Below are positions 7,872 to 14,134 of a DNA stretch of 14,134 bases, in pieces. The first letter of the stretch is position 1, and each line of letters opens with the position of its first letter. Position numbers and translations under genes: made by a program. The notes under the pieces are model-generated. The model worked only from the letters and a program-made list of their open reading frames with translations, was not told the origin of the DNA and ran no database searches. This DNA comes from Desulfobacteraceae bacterium (GTDB taxonomy: Bacteria; Desulfobacterota; Desulfobacteria; Desulfobacterales; Desulfatirhabdiaceae): the NCBI GenBank assembly GCA_027325475.1, contig DAIEFO010000023.1, positions 1 through 14,134 of the forward strand, read 5' to 3'.

Positions 7872-7933
7872 CGGACGACGCACGACGGAAACGGATACCC
7901 GTCTTCCAATTTTTTAGATAAAATGAGGTACAT

Positions 7934-10018
7934 ATGGATACTGTTTTACTCGAAATCGGATCTGAAGAAATTCCTGCAGGCTATATTGAACCCGCACTGG
8001 CGTTTTTGTCGTCAAGCCTGGCGCAAAAGCTGGATGATGCCCGTATCGCTCATGGGAAAACCCGTGCCTACGGAACCCCGAGACGGCTTACGGTGGAAAT
8101 CGAGAATGTTGGGCCCAAACAGGCGGTGCTGGAAACGGAAGTTCTGGGGCCTCCGGCCAAGGCGGGATATGACGGGAATGGAAAGCCGACCGTGGCTGCC
8201 GAAAAATTCGCCGAAAAAGTGCATCTGCCATTGAATGAGCTCCGCATCAAAGAAACCCCCAAGGGGAAATATCTGTGCGCCAGCGTCGTTGAAAAAGGGC
8301 AGGGTACCGTCGATATTCTGAAAACGCTGCTCCCGGATCTGATTCAGTCTGTACCGTTTCCCAAAACCATGAAATGGGCGGATCAGAAGGTTCAGTTTGC
8401 AAGACCCATCCATTCCATTCTGGCGTTATATGGCGGCAAGGTGATTTCATTCGATGTGGGAAATATCGCCAGCAGCCGTTACACATCAGGCCATCGTTTC
8501 ATGGCGCCCGATAAAATCAGAATCAGCGAACCGTCCGAATACGTGGATGCGCTGCGTGAGGCGCAGGTTGTGGCGGATGTGGACGAACGCCGGAAGATGG
8601 TACTTAAGGAGATATCCAGGGCGGCCAAGCACTTGGGCGGCAAAGTGCTGCCTGATGACGAGCTGGTGGATATCGTTACCAACCTGGTGGAATACCCGGC
8701 AGCCATTGCCGGAGAGTTCGACAAGGCTTTTCTGGAACTTCCGGACAAGGTGCTGATCACCTCCATGCGTGAACACCAGAAATACTTTGCTGTGACGGGC
8801 ATCAACGGCAGACTCATGCCGTGTTTCATCGCCGTTAACAACACCCGCGCCAGCGACATGGCGATCGTGGCCAAAGGGCATGAACGTGTGTTAAGGGCCA
8901 GACTCAATGACGCCCGTTTTTTTTACCGGGCAGACCTGGAAGCGCCGCTGGATGCCTGTGTGGAGCGGCTGAAAGGGGTGCTGTTTCAGGCAAAACTGGG
9001 ATCGGTCTATGACAAAACCCTTCGGGTGCAGAAACTGGCGGAATTTATCGCCGCCGAAGCCGGGCTGGATTCACAGGCCATTGCGATGGCATCCCGCGCC
9101 GCGCGGCTTTGCAAGGCGGATCTTGTCACCCAGATGGTAGTGGAATTTCCAAAGCTTCAAGGAGCGATGGGCATGGTCTATGCCGCCAAATCCGGCGAGC
9201 CTGAAGCCGTATCCACAGCAATCGAAGAGCATTACCTGCCGGCATATTCCGGAGGCCCGCTTCCCGAAACCGCTATCGGCGCCGTTTTGAGCATTGCAGA
9301 CAAGGTGGACAGCCTGTGCGGCTGTTTCAGCATCGGATTGACCCCGACCGGCGCATCCGATCCCTACGCGCTTCGCCGGCAGGCCATCGGAATTATTCAG
9401 ATCATGCTGAACCAGAAGTTCATGTTTCCCTTATCCCGGATGCTGGAAACCAGTCTGAAACTCTATGACCGGTTCGATGCGTCCCATATCGCGGATACAA
9501 CCGCGCTGGTTCAGGAGTTTTTGCAGAACCGCATGTCGTTTCTCCTGGTGGAACAAGGATTTGCCAAAGACAGCGTCGCCGCAGTGTTAAGTGCCGCATC
9601 CGAACCTGTCCCCGATGTCTGGAGCCGGGTAAGCGCGTTGGAAGCCCTGAAATCAGCACCGGATTTCGAACCGCTGGCCACAGCTTTCAAACGGGTGGTA
9701 AACATCATCCGCAAGTCCGATGTTCAGGGTGTAGCATCGCTGAAAGTGGATACTGCCCTGTTTCAGGATGCCAGCGAATCCACCCTGTATAAGGCTTTTC
9801 AGCAAGTCAGGGAGAAGGTGGACAACGCCATGCGCCGAAGTGATTTTCCCGAGGCCCTGCGCGCCATTGCATCCCTGAGAAATCCGGTGGATGCGTTTTT
9901 CGATGCGGTGCTGGTGATGGCGGACGATCCTGCGGTCCGCGGCAACCGGCTGGCGCTTCTATCCGACATTGCATCCATGTTTGATTCCATCGCCGATTTT
10001 ACCAGAATATCCGTGTGA
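7934..10018 (+). CDS. glyS: Glycyl-tRNA synthetase beta subunit
   Basis: Beta subunit of the bacterial glycyl-tRNA synthetase, which recognises tRNA-Gly and is needed for activity with GlyQ. It has 694 residues, against 689 in E. coli. The N-terminus LLEIGSEEIPAGYIEPAL and the following GTPRRLTVEI (about 46) are family signatures. The middle has VVEFPKLQGAMGMVYA (about 402-417) and GLTPTGASDPYALRRQ (about 467), belonging to the HD-like central domain. The C-terminal helical domain (about 580-694, with SLRNPVDAFFDAVLVMADD) is the anticodon-binding fold shared with arginyl-tRNA synthetase. ATG 7934 has GAGG five bases upstream. The reading frame is intact throughout. A stem-loop starts two bases after the stop codon. 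Confidence 0.97.
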   Translation: MDTVLLEIGSEEIPAGYIEPALAFLSSSLAQKLDDARIAHGKTRAYGTPRRLTVEIENVGPKQAVLETEVLGPPAKAGYDGNGKPTVAAEKFAEKVHLPLNELRIKETPKGKYLCASVVEKGQGTVDILKTLLPDLIQSVPFPKTMKWADQKVQFARPIHSILALYGGKVISFDVGNIASSRYTSGHRFMAPDKIRISEPSEYVDALREAQVVADVDERRKMVLKEISRAAKHLGGKVLPDDELVDIVTNLVEYPAAIAGEFDKAFLELPDKVLITSMREHQKYFAVTGINGRLMPCFIAVNNTRASDMAIVAKGHERVLRARLNDARFFYRADLEAPLDACVERLKGVLFQAKLGSVYDKTLRVQKLAEFIAAEAGLDSQAIAMASRAARLCKADLVTQMVVEFPKLQGAMGMVYAAKSGEPEAVSTAIEEHYLPAYSGGPLPETAIGAVLSIADKVDSLCGCFSIGLTPTGASDPYALRRQAIGIIQIMLNQKFMFPLSRMLETSLKLYDRFDASHIADTTALVQEFLQNRMSFLLVEQGFAKDSVAAVLSAASEPVPDVWSRVSALEALKSAPDFEPLATAFKRVVNIIRKSDVQGVASLKVDTALFQDASESTLYKAFQQVREKVDNAMRRSDFPEALRAIASLRNPVDAFFDAVLVMADDPAVRGNRLALLSDIASMFDSIADFTRISV

Positions 10019-10020
10019 AT

Positions 10021-10043
10021 GGCGGCAGACATTATCTGCTGTC
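10021..10043 (+). other. Stem-loop directly after glyS
   Basis: GGCGGCAGA (10021-10029) pairs with TCTGCTGTC (10035-10043) over nine positions, two of them G-U, around the loop CATTA. A T-rich stretch (10054-10063) lies about ten bases later rather than directly behind the stem, so it is not a classic intrinsic terminator. It may be a weak attenuator or an mRNA stability element separating glyS from the next gene, which has a very strong ribosome binding site. Confidence 0.45.
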
Positions 10044-10078
10044 GATAGTTATCATTTATTTTTGCAGAGGAGTTTTGA

Positions 10079-10333
10079 ATGGCGTTTGATCCTGACAAAG
10101 ACAAGGTTTTAAAAGCCTGGAAATGTGAAGAAACCGGGCTGATCGTTTCTATCAACCAGTATGACAAGGGACAGCCCAAGCTTCAGATCGGGCCTCGTAT
10201 CCTGAACAAGAAGGAAGGCGGACAGCGGACGCCTGTAAAAGCCGGACGTCTGACCATGGAAGATATCATGTGGCTTTACGACAACATCGATGAAATCAAG
10301 GATGAAATGGCGGCAAGAGTCAATCCGGAATGA
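10079..10333 (+). CDS. Small protein, possible PC4-like nucleic-acid-binding fold
   Basis: An 84-residue, soluble, charged protein with no signal peptide or membrane segment. The start ATG 10079 has GAGGAG six bases upstream, one of the best ribosome binding sites in the window, so it is very likely a real and well-expressed gene. The first half alternates as beta strands (LKAWKCEETGLIVSINQY, then a lysine-rich KLQIGPRILNKKEG). The second half has a short strand and one amphipathic helix (LTMEDIMWLYDNIDEIKDEM). This order of strands, basic loop and a C-terminal helix opening with L-T-x-E recalls the PC4 / YdbC single-stranded DNA-binding fold. I offer that as a structural guess only; the function is unknown. 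The stop at 10331-10333 lies 4 bp from the next start, which suggests translational coupling. Confidence 0.75.
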   Translation: MAFDPDKDKVLKAWKCEETGLIVSINQYDKGQPKLQIGPRILNKKEGGQRTPVKAGRLTMEDIMWLYDNIDEIKDEMAARVNPE

Positions 10334-10337
10334 TCTC

Positions 10338-11069
10338 ATGAAAGGTATTGTTCAACCCGTCGTTACTGCCAGAACGCCGCGCTTGCCGTCTCGCGGGGTT
10401 CTGGCCGCTACCCGTTCAGACATGCAGCCCCTGGCTGCAGCGCTCAACCTGACAGATATCCATCCTAAAGCGCTTTATATGAGTCAGTTGTATGCTGCTG
10501 ACGAAGTTTTTCTGGCAGGCCCCTTCATGGGTGCTCCCAGCGCCGTAATGATTCTGGAAAATCTGGCCGCGTGGGGGGGCAGAGAGTTTATCTTCATGGG
10601 CTGGTGCGGTGCTGTTTCGCCGCAAGTTCATATTGGTGATATTCTGGTTCCTGCCTTGGCGTGGATTGATGAAGGCACATCTCCCTCCTATCTGCCTTTC
10701 CCCGCGGACAGCTCGCACCCCTGCCTTTCACTGACGGATCGCATTGAGCAAGCAATAAACGCTGCATCCCTGCCGTTTCATCGAGGCGCTGTGTGGACAA
10801 CAGATGCCATTTTCCGTGAAACGCCTGAAAAAGTACAATATTATCAGGGTAAGGGCGCGCTGGCCGTCGAGATGGAACTTTCCGCCCTGTTTACGGTTGC
10901 CACTTATCTGGACGTCAATATCGCCGCTGCGCTGGTGGCGTCCGACGACCTGTCCGACCTCACCTGGAAACCGGGGTTCAAGGAAAAATCGTTTATCGAA
11001 AACCGTAAGCAAGTGGTACGCTGCATCCATACCATCATGAAAGATCCCCTTCTCACCGGGGAGTATTGA
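10338..11069 (+). CDS. Nucleoside phosphorylase / nucleosidase family enzyme
   Basis: A 243-residue member of the PNP/UDP phosphorylase superfamily, enzymes that split nucleosides into base and sugar (phosphate) in salvage or detoxification. Visible signatures are GPFMGAPSAVMILENL, then MGWCGAVSPQVHIGDILVP (from M87), which forms the phosphate/ribose side of the site. VEMELSALFTVA (177-188) follows, with the substrate-binding Met-Glu pair at M179-E180. The SDDLSDLTW segment carries the presumed catalytic acid at D203 or D204. Whether it uses uridine, a purine nucleoside or methylthioadenosine cannot be told. ATG 10338 is preferred over an in-frame ATG at 10290 because the latter lies inside the preceding gene. 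No strong ribosome binding site precedes 10338, which fits coupling to the small gene upstream. Its last 17 bases overlap the end of a gene on the opposite strand. Confidence 0.87.
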   Translation: MKGIVQPVVTARTPRLPSRGVLAATRSDMQPLAAALNLTDIHPKALYMSQLYAADEVFLAGPFMGAPSAVMILENLAAWGGREFIFMGWCGAVSPQVHIGDILVPALAWIDEGTSPSYLPFPADSSHPCLSLTDRIEQAINAASLPFHRGAVWTTDAIFRETPEKVQYYQGKGALAVEMELSALFTVATYLDVNIAAALVASDDLSDLTWKPGFKEKSFIENRKQVVRCIHTIMKDPLLTGEY

Positions 11070-11721
11070 TATGATCCATCATATCCAGCGTGACGGTCTG
11101 TATCCTGTCGTCTGATTGCAGACGCTTTCTCAGCGTCAGGAGATTGACAGCCGTTCCTGAAGGGATTTCATAGAAAGCCGTTGACATGGGAACGTTGACA
11201 AAAGAAAGGGCAAGGCCGTAGTCCTTGGCGATGGCGTCCGCGTTCTGTAAATCCTTTAATTTCAGAAAGAGTCTGCCGGTAAGAATTCCGATGGAACAGG
11301 TCTGCGTATTGAGAACGACAGGATATGTCTGAGTGCCTGTCCCGCCGGATGGGCCTGACGCGACGGCGGCTTCTGCAGCGGACGATTGTTTATAAATCAG
11401 ATAGGGGCCTTTTTGTTCTACAAAGTTTCCGCTGGCCGAAGCTGTCTGAATCGCCGCTGTTTCGGCGGCGTTTGTCGTTCCGCTGGAGTTTACGGCGCCG
11501 AGTGTCGGCAGCCAGGCATACGAGAAACCGTCGTTGTCAAATGTTTCTCCCTTGGGCAGAGAGTTGACGAAAGCGTTATGTTCCTGAATCGGATCGAGAC
11601 TCCATCCGGATTTCGGAATCAGGACAGCCATCGCGCACAATAACAGCATTGCCATCCACATACCCGTTCCCCTCCTGCCAATACCACTGACTTTCCTGAT
11701 GCCTTTCGATGCTGTATTCAT
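11053..11721 (-). CDS. Exported protein with a stand-alone subtilase pro-domain-like C-terminus
   Basis: 222 residues. The N-terminus is basic (K6, R9, K10, R16, R17), followed by the hydrophobic run MWMAMLLLCAMAVLI and a likely cut near SGWS (about residue 41), so the protein is exported. Residues 42-140 are low-complexity, rich in Ala, Ser, Gly and Thr, and not recognised. Residues 144-222 (ILTGRLFLKLKDLQNADAI, then AFYEIPSGTAVNLLTLRKRL and QTVTLDMMDHINTPR) have the pattern of a subtilase N-terminal pro-domain: a GR.F.KLKD strand, a helix, a second strand, then a helix ending in SDDRIQTV. The protein stops where a protease domain would normally begin. It is encoded 10 bp downstream of the S8 protease gene, so it may act in trans as folding chaperone or inhibitor (inference). 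AGGTGA precedes ATG 11721; a stronger AGGAGG (11671-11676) precedes internal ATG 11661, which would remove the basic N-region. Confidence 0.8.
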   Translation of the reverse strand: MNTASKGIRKVSGIGRRGTGMWMAMLLLCAMAVLIPKSGWSLDPIQEHNAFVNSLPKGETFDNDGFSYAWLPTLGAVNSSGTTNAAETAAIQTASASGNFVEQKGPYLIYKQSSAAEAAVASGPSGGTGTQTYPVVLNTQTCSIGILTGRLFLKLKDLQNADAIAKDYGLALSFVNVPMSTAFYEIPSGTAVNLLTLRKRLQSDDRIQTVTLDMMDHINTPR

Positions 11722-11731
11722 TTGTCACCTG

Positions 11732-13726
11732 TTAATATCCGAGTATGCGAAGATTAAATAATTTCAGGGAGCCTGTGTTTCCCGGCCAACAGTCCACGAC
11801 TTTGAGCGTCCAGGTTCCTTTGCTTTTTTCACCAAAAAAGGCGTTGCTTGCCAAAAGCACCCCGTTTGTGGCATTCAGCCCGGTCTGTACGGCGCTTCCG
11901 ATGTTGAGCAGGATGCTTCGGGCGCCGCTCGGCGACGTGATTTCGATGCCCACTTCACGGGTATCGGGATGATCTGTGGCAACCATCACCATGAGATTTT
12001 CAATGGTCATGTCATCCGCCACATCGATGGTTTTAGATACGCCCGCAGCGCTGTTGTCCGGAATTGCCACCGGATCAAACGCCGCGCCATAAGTCTTGTC
12101 GCTGAGCGCCGGCAGGCTGTTCGCCTGATAGGTTCTGGCCAGAGCGACGGCCGCATCCACATCGATTGCGCCAAACCCGTACCAGTTATGAAAATGAAAC
12201 CCAGCGGCGTTGGTAATCCAGCCCTGGCTGGCAATATAGTTGCTGCCGTTGATACTCACGGTGACAAGCGCTCCGGGGGAATCAGGATCGTTTTTTCTCG
12301 CAGTTTTGGCGAGGATATATTTGACATCGCGCCGGGTGAGATTCGGATTGGCCTGAAGTATCAGTGCAATGGCGCCGGACGCAGCGGGCGCCGCGGCGGA
12401 TGTGCCATCGAACGCGCTGGTATAGTTGCAGTTCGGATTGTATGTGGCGTCTCCGGTTTCAAAGGAATTGACAGGGTCTGTAAGATTTTTCTGGCTGTAT
12501 CCCCTGTCGCACCCGCTGGCGTCGGTTGTCAGAATGCCGGGGGCGCTCTTGCCGTTTTCACCGCCGGGTGCACATACCCACAGGTTCGACCCCGCCGTCG
12601 AATAGGAAGCTCTGGCGCCGTTGGCATTCAAAGCGCCGACGGTGATCACTTCCGGCCGGGACTGCTCTTCTTCTGCATCGGCATTCTGGCAGGTGAGATC
12701 GCTTCTGCCGTATTTCTGATCGGTACAGCGATAGGTGTAACTGGTTTGTCCAGCCTCGATATCCATAGATTGAAAGCCGTTTCCGGAAGATTTGACATAA
12801 ATGGCGCCCTTGCCGCCGCGAAGTGTCGGCGATGTATTGCTGAGAAGGTTTCGCAGGGAATCTGACAGGGCCTCGTATGAAAGGCCGTCGTCACCATAGC
12901 TCATGTTGAAGATATCCACGTTCTGAGATAGGGCGTTTCCTCCCATTGATACGACATAATTTTGCGTTGTTTGCGCTGAGAGAATATTGAATCCTTTAAG
13001 CGATGTATTGGGGGCGACGCCGCGTCCGCCGACGCCGTTCATGGCAACCGCCGCGGCGATGCCGGCCACGCTGGTGCCGTGATCGCCGTCCGTTTTGGCG
13101 TAAGTGGGGTCGGTGGTGCCATTCAGAAAGTTGTACGAGCCATTGGGAATGACGTTGGCCTTGAGGTCTTCATGAGCGATTTCAAGGCCATAATCGAGAA
13201 TGGCCATGATGATTCCGGCGCCGGTCAACCGGCTGGCCATGGCCTGTGTCATATGGAGATCTTCTCCGGGGGTTCCGGCCCCTGTGGAAAATGTGGTCTG
13301 GCCTGTGTTGCTGATATGCCACTGAAAGGGAAACAACGGATCGCCTGGCGTGCCGGTAAAAGTTGTCGTATCCATTTTCCAGGTCAGTTCCGAAACGTAG
13401 TTGAGTGTGAAGCTGTAGTTGTAGTTCATGAAATCCGCGCAGCATACCTTGATTGTCAGGTCGCTGCCCACCGGAATACAGTTTGCAGCGCCGGATTGCG
13501 ACTGCTTGAACGTGGAGGCATCCATTTTCCACAAAAGATTCGATCCATCCTGAGAAAAATTAAGCTTGAAGGTATAGGAGACACCCTGATATTCCACGCA
13601 GGGAGTCATGCTCAAGTCGCTGTTTATCAGAACACACCCCGTACTGCATGCGGCAAAAGAAGGGGATGAATGGCCGATCACTAAAACCGACAGCAGAGCA
13701 AAGACTTTAAGGATGTGTGGCTTCAT
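11732..13726 (-). CDS. Secreted kexin-like S8 serine protease with P domain
   Basis: 664 residues, exported and probably extracellular. The signal peptide MKPHILKVFALLSVLVIGHS ends near SPSFA (residue 25). Two tandem Cys-containing repeats follow (about 31-73 and 83-124), each with a SDL strand and an LWKMD or LTWKMD segment followed by a TF. The S8 domain starts near GDPLFPFQWHISNTGQT. The triad is D178 (ILDYG), H216 (DGDHGTSVAG) and S443 (FDGTSAAAP), with the oxyanion Asn N316 (SSGNG). The C-terminal P domain (about 555-664) ends GTWTLKVVD followed by GSLKLFNLRILGY, typical of kexin/furin-type convertases. No pro-domain is recognisable in cis, although subtilases of this type usually carry one; a candidate is the next gene. 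ATG 13726 has AAGGA eight bases upstream. Eleven or so Cys in the mature chain suggest disulfides. The catalytic assignment is firm; the substrate is unknown. Confidence 0.94.
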   Translation of the reverse strand: MKPHILKVFALLSVLVIGHSSPSFAACSTGCVLINSDLSMTPCVEYQGVSYTFKLNFSQDGSNLLWKMDASTFKQSQSGAANCIPVGSDLTIKVCCADFMNYNYSFTLNYVSELTWKMDTTTFTGTPGDPLFPFQWHISNTGQTTFSTGAGTPGEDLHMTQAMASRLTGAGIIMAILDYGLEIAHEDLKANVIPNGSYNFLNGTTDPTYAKTDGDHGTSVAGIAAAVAMNGVGGRGVAPNTSLKGFNILSAQTTQNYVVSMGGNALSQNVDIFNMSYGDDGLSYEALSDSLRNLLSNTSPTLRGGKGAIYVKSSGNGFQSMDIEAGQTSYTYRCTDQKYGRSDLTCQNADAEEEQSRPEVITVGALNANGARASYSTAGSNLWVCAPGGENGKSAPGILTTDASGCDRGYSQKNLTDPVNSFETGDATYNPNCNYTSAFDGTSAAAPAASGAIALILQANPNLTRRDVKYILAKTARKNDPDSPGALVTVSINGSNYIASQGWITNAAGFHFHNWYGFGAIDVDAAVALARTYQANSLPALSDKTYGAAFDPVAIPDNSAAGVSKTIDVADDMTIENLMVMVATDHPDTREVGIEITSPSGARSILLNIGSAVQTGLNATNGVLLASNAFFGEKSKGTWTLKVVDCWPGNTGSLKLFNLRILGY

Positions 13727-13813
13727 AAGTTCGTTCCTTAGTATTTCAAAAATTCGGATGGAAATCTGGATGCAGCGGCAAGACAGAGTGGCTGTCGCAG
13801 CGATGGATGATCG

Positions 13814-13842
13814 CCATTACGAATATTTCTTCGTAATGTCAA
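13814..13842 (-). promoter_or_regulatory. Promoter with overlapping palindromic operator for the protease operon
   Basis: On the minus strand there is a perfect -35 box TTGACA (13837-13842), then 17 bp, then TAATGG (13814-13819) as the -10; CGTAAT at 15 bp spacing is an alternative. A perfect palindrome, CATTACGAA / TTCGTAATG with a 6-bp centre (13815-13838), fills the spacer and touches both boxes, the classic place for a repressor operator. Transcription would start about 80 bp before the protease ATG. The palindrome is certain; its regulatory role and the weak -10 are inferred. Read on the plus strand, it could instead be a terminator-like hairpin with a T-run about 10 bases later, but no plus-strand gene ends here. 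Confidence 0.5.
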
Positions 13843-14134
13843 GTCATATTTTTTTTGAGTATTGTCGTTTCAGAAATTAATCCGTTCGGGATTATTACCA
13901 CATCGCTCCTGAACTCTGCCGGAGCAAATCCGATAATTCAGGCGCCGGGTTTCCGGCGTCCACCGGTAGAAGCAAGAATCTGAAAAATGTTCTGGATATT
14001 GCCCCGGAAAACGGATATACGCTGTTCTTGAGTCGGAAAGTTTGGCGACTTCGTAAAATGTCCGCATGCTGCGCCAACGCTGCATCCTTCGTCATTGCAG
14101 CGTACCCAAAAGTACGCTGCATTCCTCAGGATTT
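13843..14134. other. Non-coding stretch upstream of the protease operon
   Basis: Together with the promoter and leader, 13727-14134 is a 408-base stretch without a credible gene. Two minus-strand frames open at 13870-14122 overlap each other, lack ribosome binding sites and resemble no family, so I do not call them. Around 13944-13960 there is a GCGCCGGGTTTCCGGCGTCC hairpin-like segment. The last 100 bases are repeat-like and listed separately. Confidence 0.6.
14035..14134. repeat. Repeat-like segment with alternative hairpins, cut by the window end
   Basis: GCAGCGTAC (14097-14105) and GTACGCTGC (14112-14120) form a perfect 9-bp stem around CCAAAA. The same middle arm, TGCAGCGT (14096-14103), can also pair with ACGCTGCA at 14077-14084, so two mutually exclusive hairpins are possible. 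The minus-strand string GGACATTTTACGAAGTCGCC (14044-14063) looks like intergenic repeats I associate with Desulfobacterales, and a degenerate relative may lie at 6951-6974. The element seems to continue beyond the window. The hairpins are seen directly; the repeat family is an inference from memory. Confidence 0.5.

Noticed and set aside
11969..12865. Plus-strand open frame of 298 codons opposite the protease
   Set aside because: The opposite strand encodes a clear S8 protease with an intact triad and P domain; the plus-strand product is a low-complexity Gly/Ala/Ile-rich shadow.
13870..14122. Two overlapping minus-strand open frames near the right end
   Set aside because: They overlap in different frames, have no ribosome binding sites, match nothing recognisable and run through the hairpin repeat.
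1..14134. CRISPR array, insertion sequence with transposase, or toxin-antitoxin pair
   Set aside because: No regularly spaced 25-40 bp repeats, no transposase motifs and no small gene pair of toxin-antitoxin type were found on either strand.

Overview
The window looks like chromosomal DNA from a Gram-negative bacterium of the Desulfobacterota (former Deltaproteobacteria), most likely Desulfobacterales-like. This assignment is an inference. It rests on the gene order mfd - SurA-type isomerase - recO - glyQ - glyS, on separate alpha and beta glycyl-tRNA synthetase subunits, on signal peptides of exported proteins, and on a repeat-like segment at the right end that resembles intergenic repeats of that group from memory. 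No ribosomal RNA is present to settle it.

Left flank (1-311). An AT-rich non-coding stretch carries a perfect 14-bp-stem palindrome, short direct repeats and a tRNA-Thr(CGU) gene on the minus strand. The repeats lie just past the 3' end of the tRNA, where integrative elements usually insert, so positions 1-235 may be the end of an integrated element or its scar.

Core region (about 343-11069, all plus strand). mfd (transcription-repair coupling) is followed by an exported SurA-like parvulin isomerase and, 6 bp later, recO (recombinational repair). A GHMP-family small-molecule kinase follows, with its own likely promoter, and then glyQ and glyS. Next come a small conserved-looking 84-residue protein with a possible PC4-like DNA-binding fold and, 4 bp later, a nucleoside phosphorylase-family enzyme. 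Most of these are housekeeping genes in an operon-like row with short gaps and good ribosome binding sites at glyQ, glyS and the small protein.

Right region (11053-13842, minus strand). This is the least ordinary part. A two-gene operon encodes a secreted kexin-like S8 protease and, 10 bp downstream, a separate exported protein. The last 80 or so residues of that protein look like the pro-domain that subtilases normally carry in cis. The protease has the catalytic triad, a C-terminal P domain and two tandem N-terminal repeats, but no recognisable pro-domain of its own. The operon has a consensus -35 box overlapped by a perfect palindrome, a likely operator. Its last gene overlaps the phosphorylase gene tail to tail by 17 bp.

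Right edge (13843-14134). No credible gene is seen. The last 100 bases contain three mutually complementary arms that can form alternative hairpins, probably a truncated copy of a dispersed repeat. The best candidate for something undescribed is the protease with its detached pro-domain; the rest is mostly conventional.
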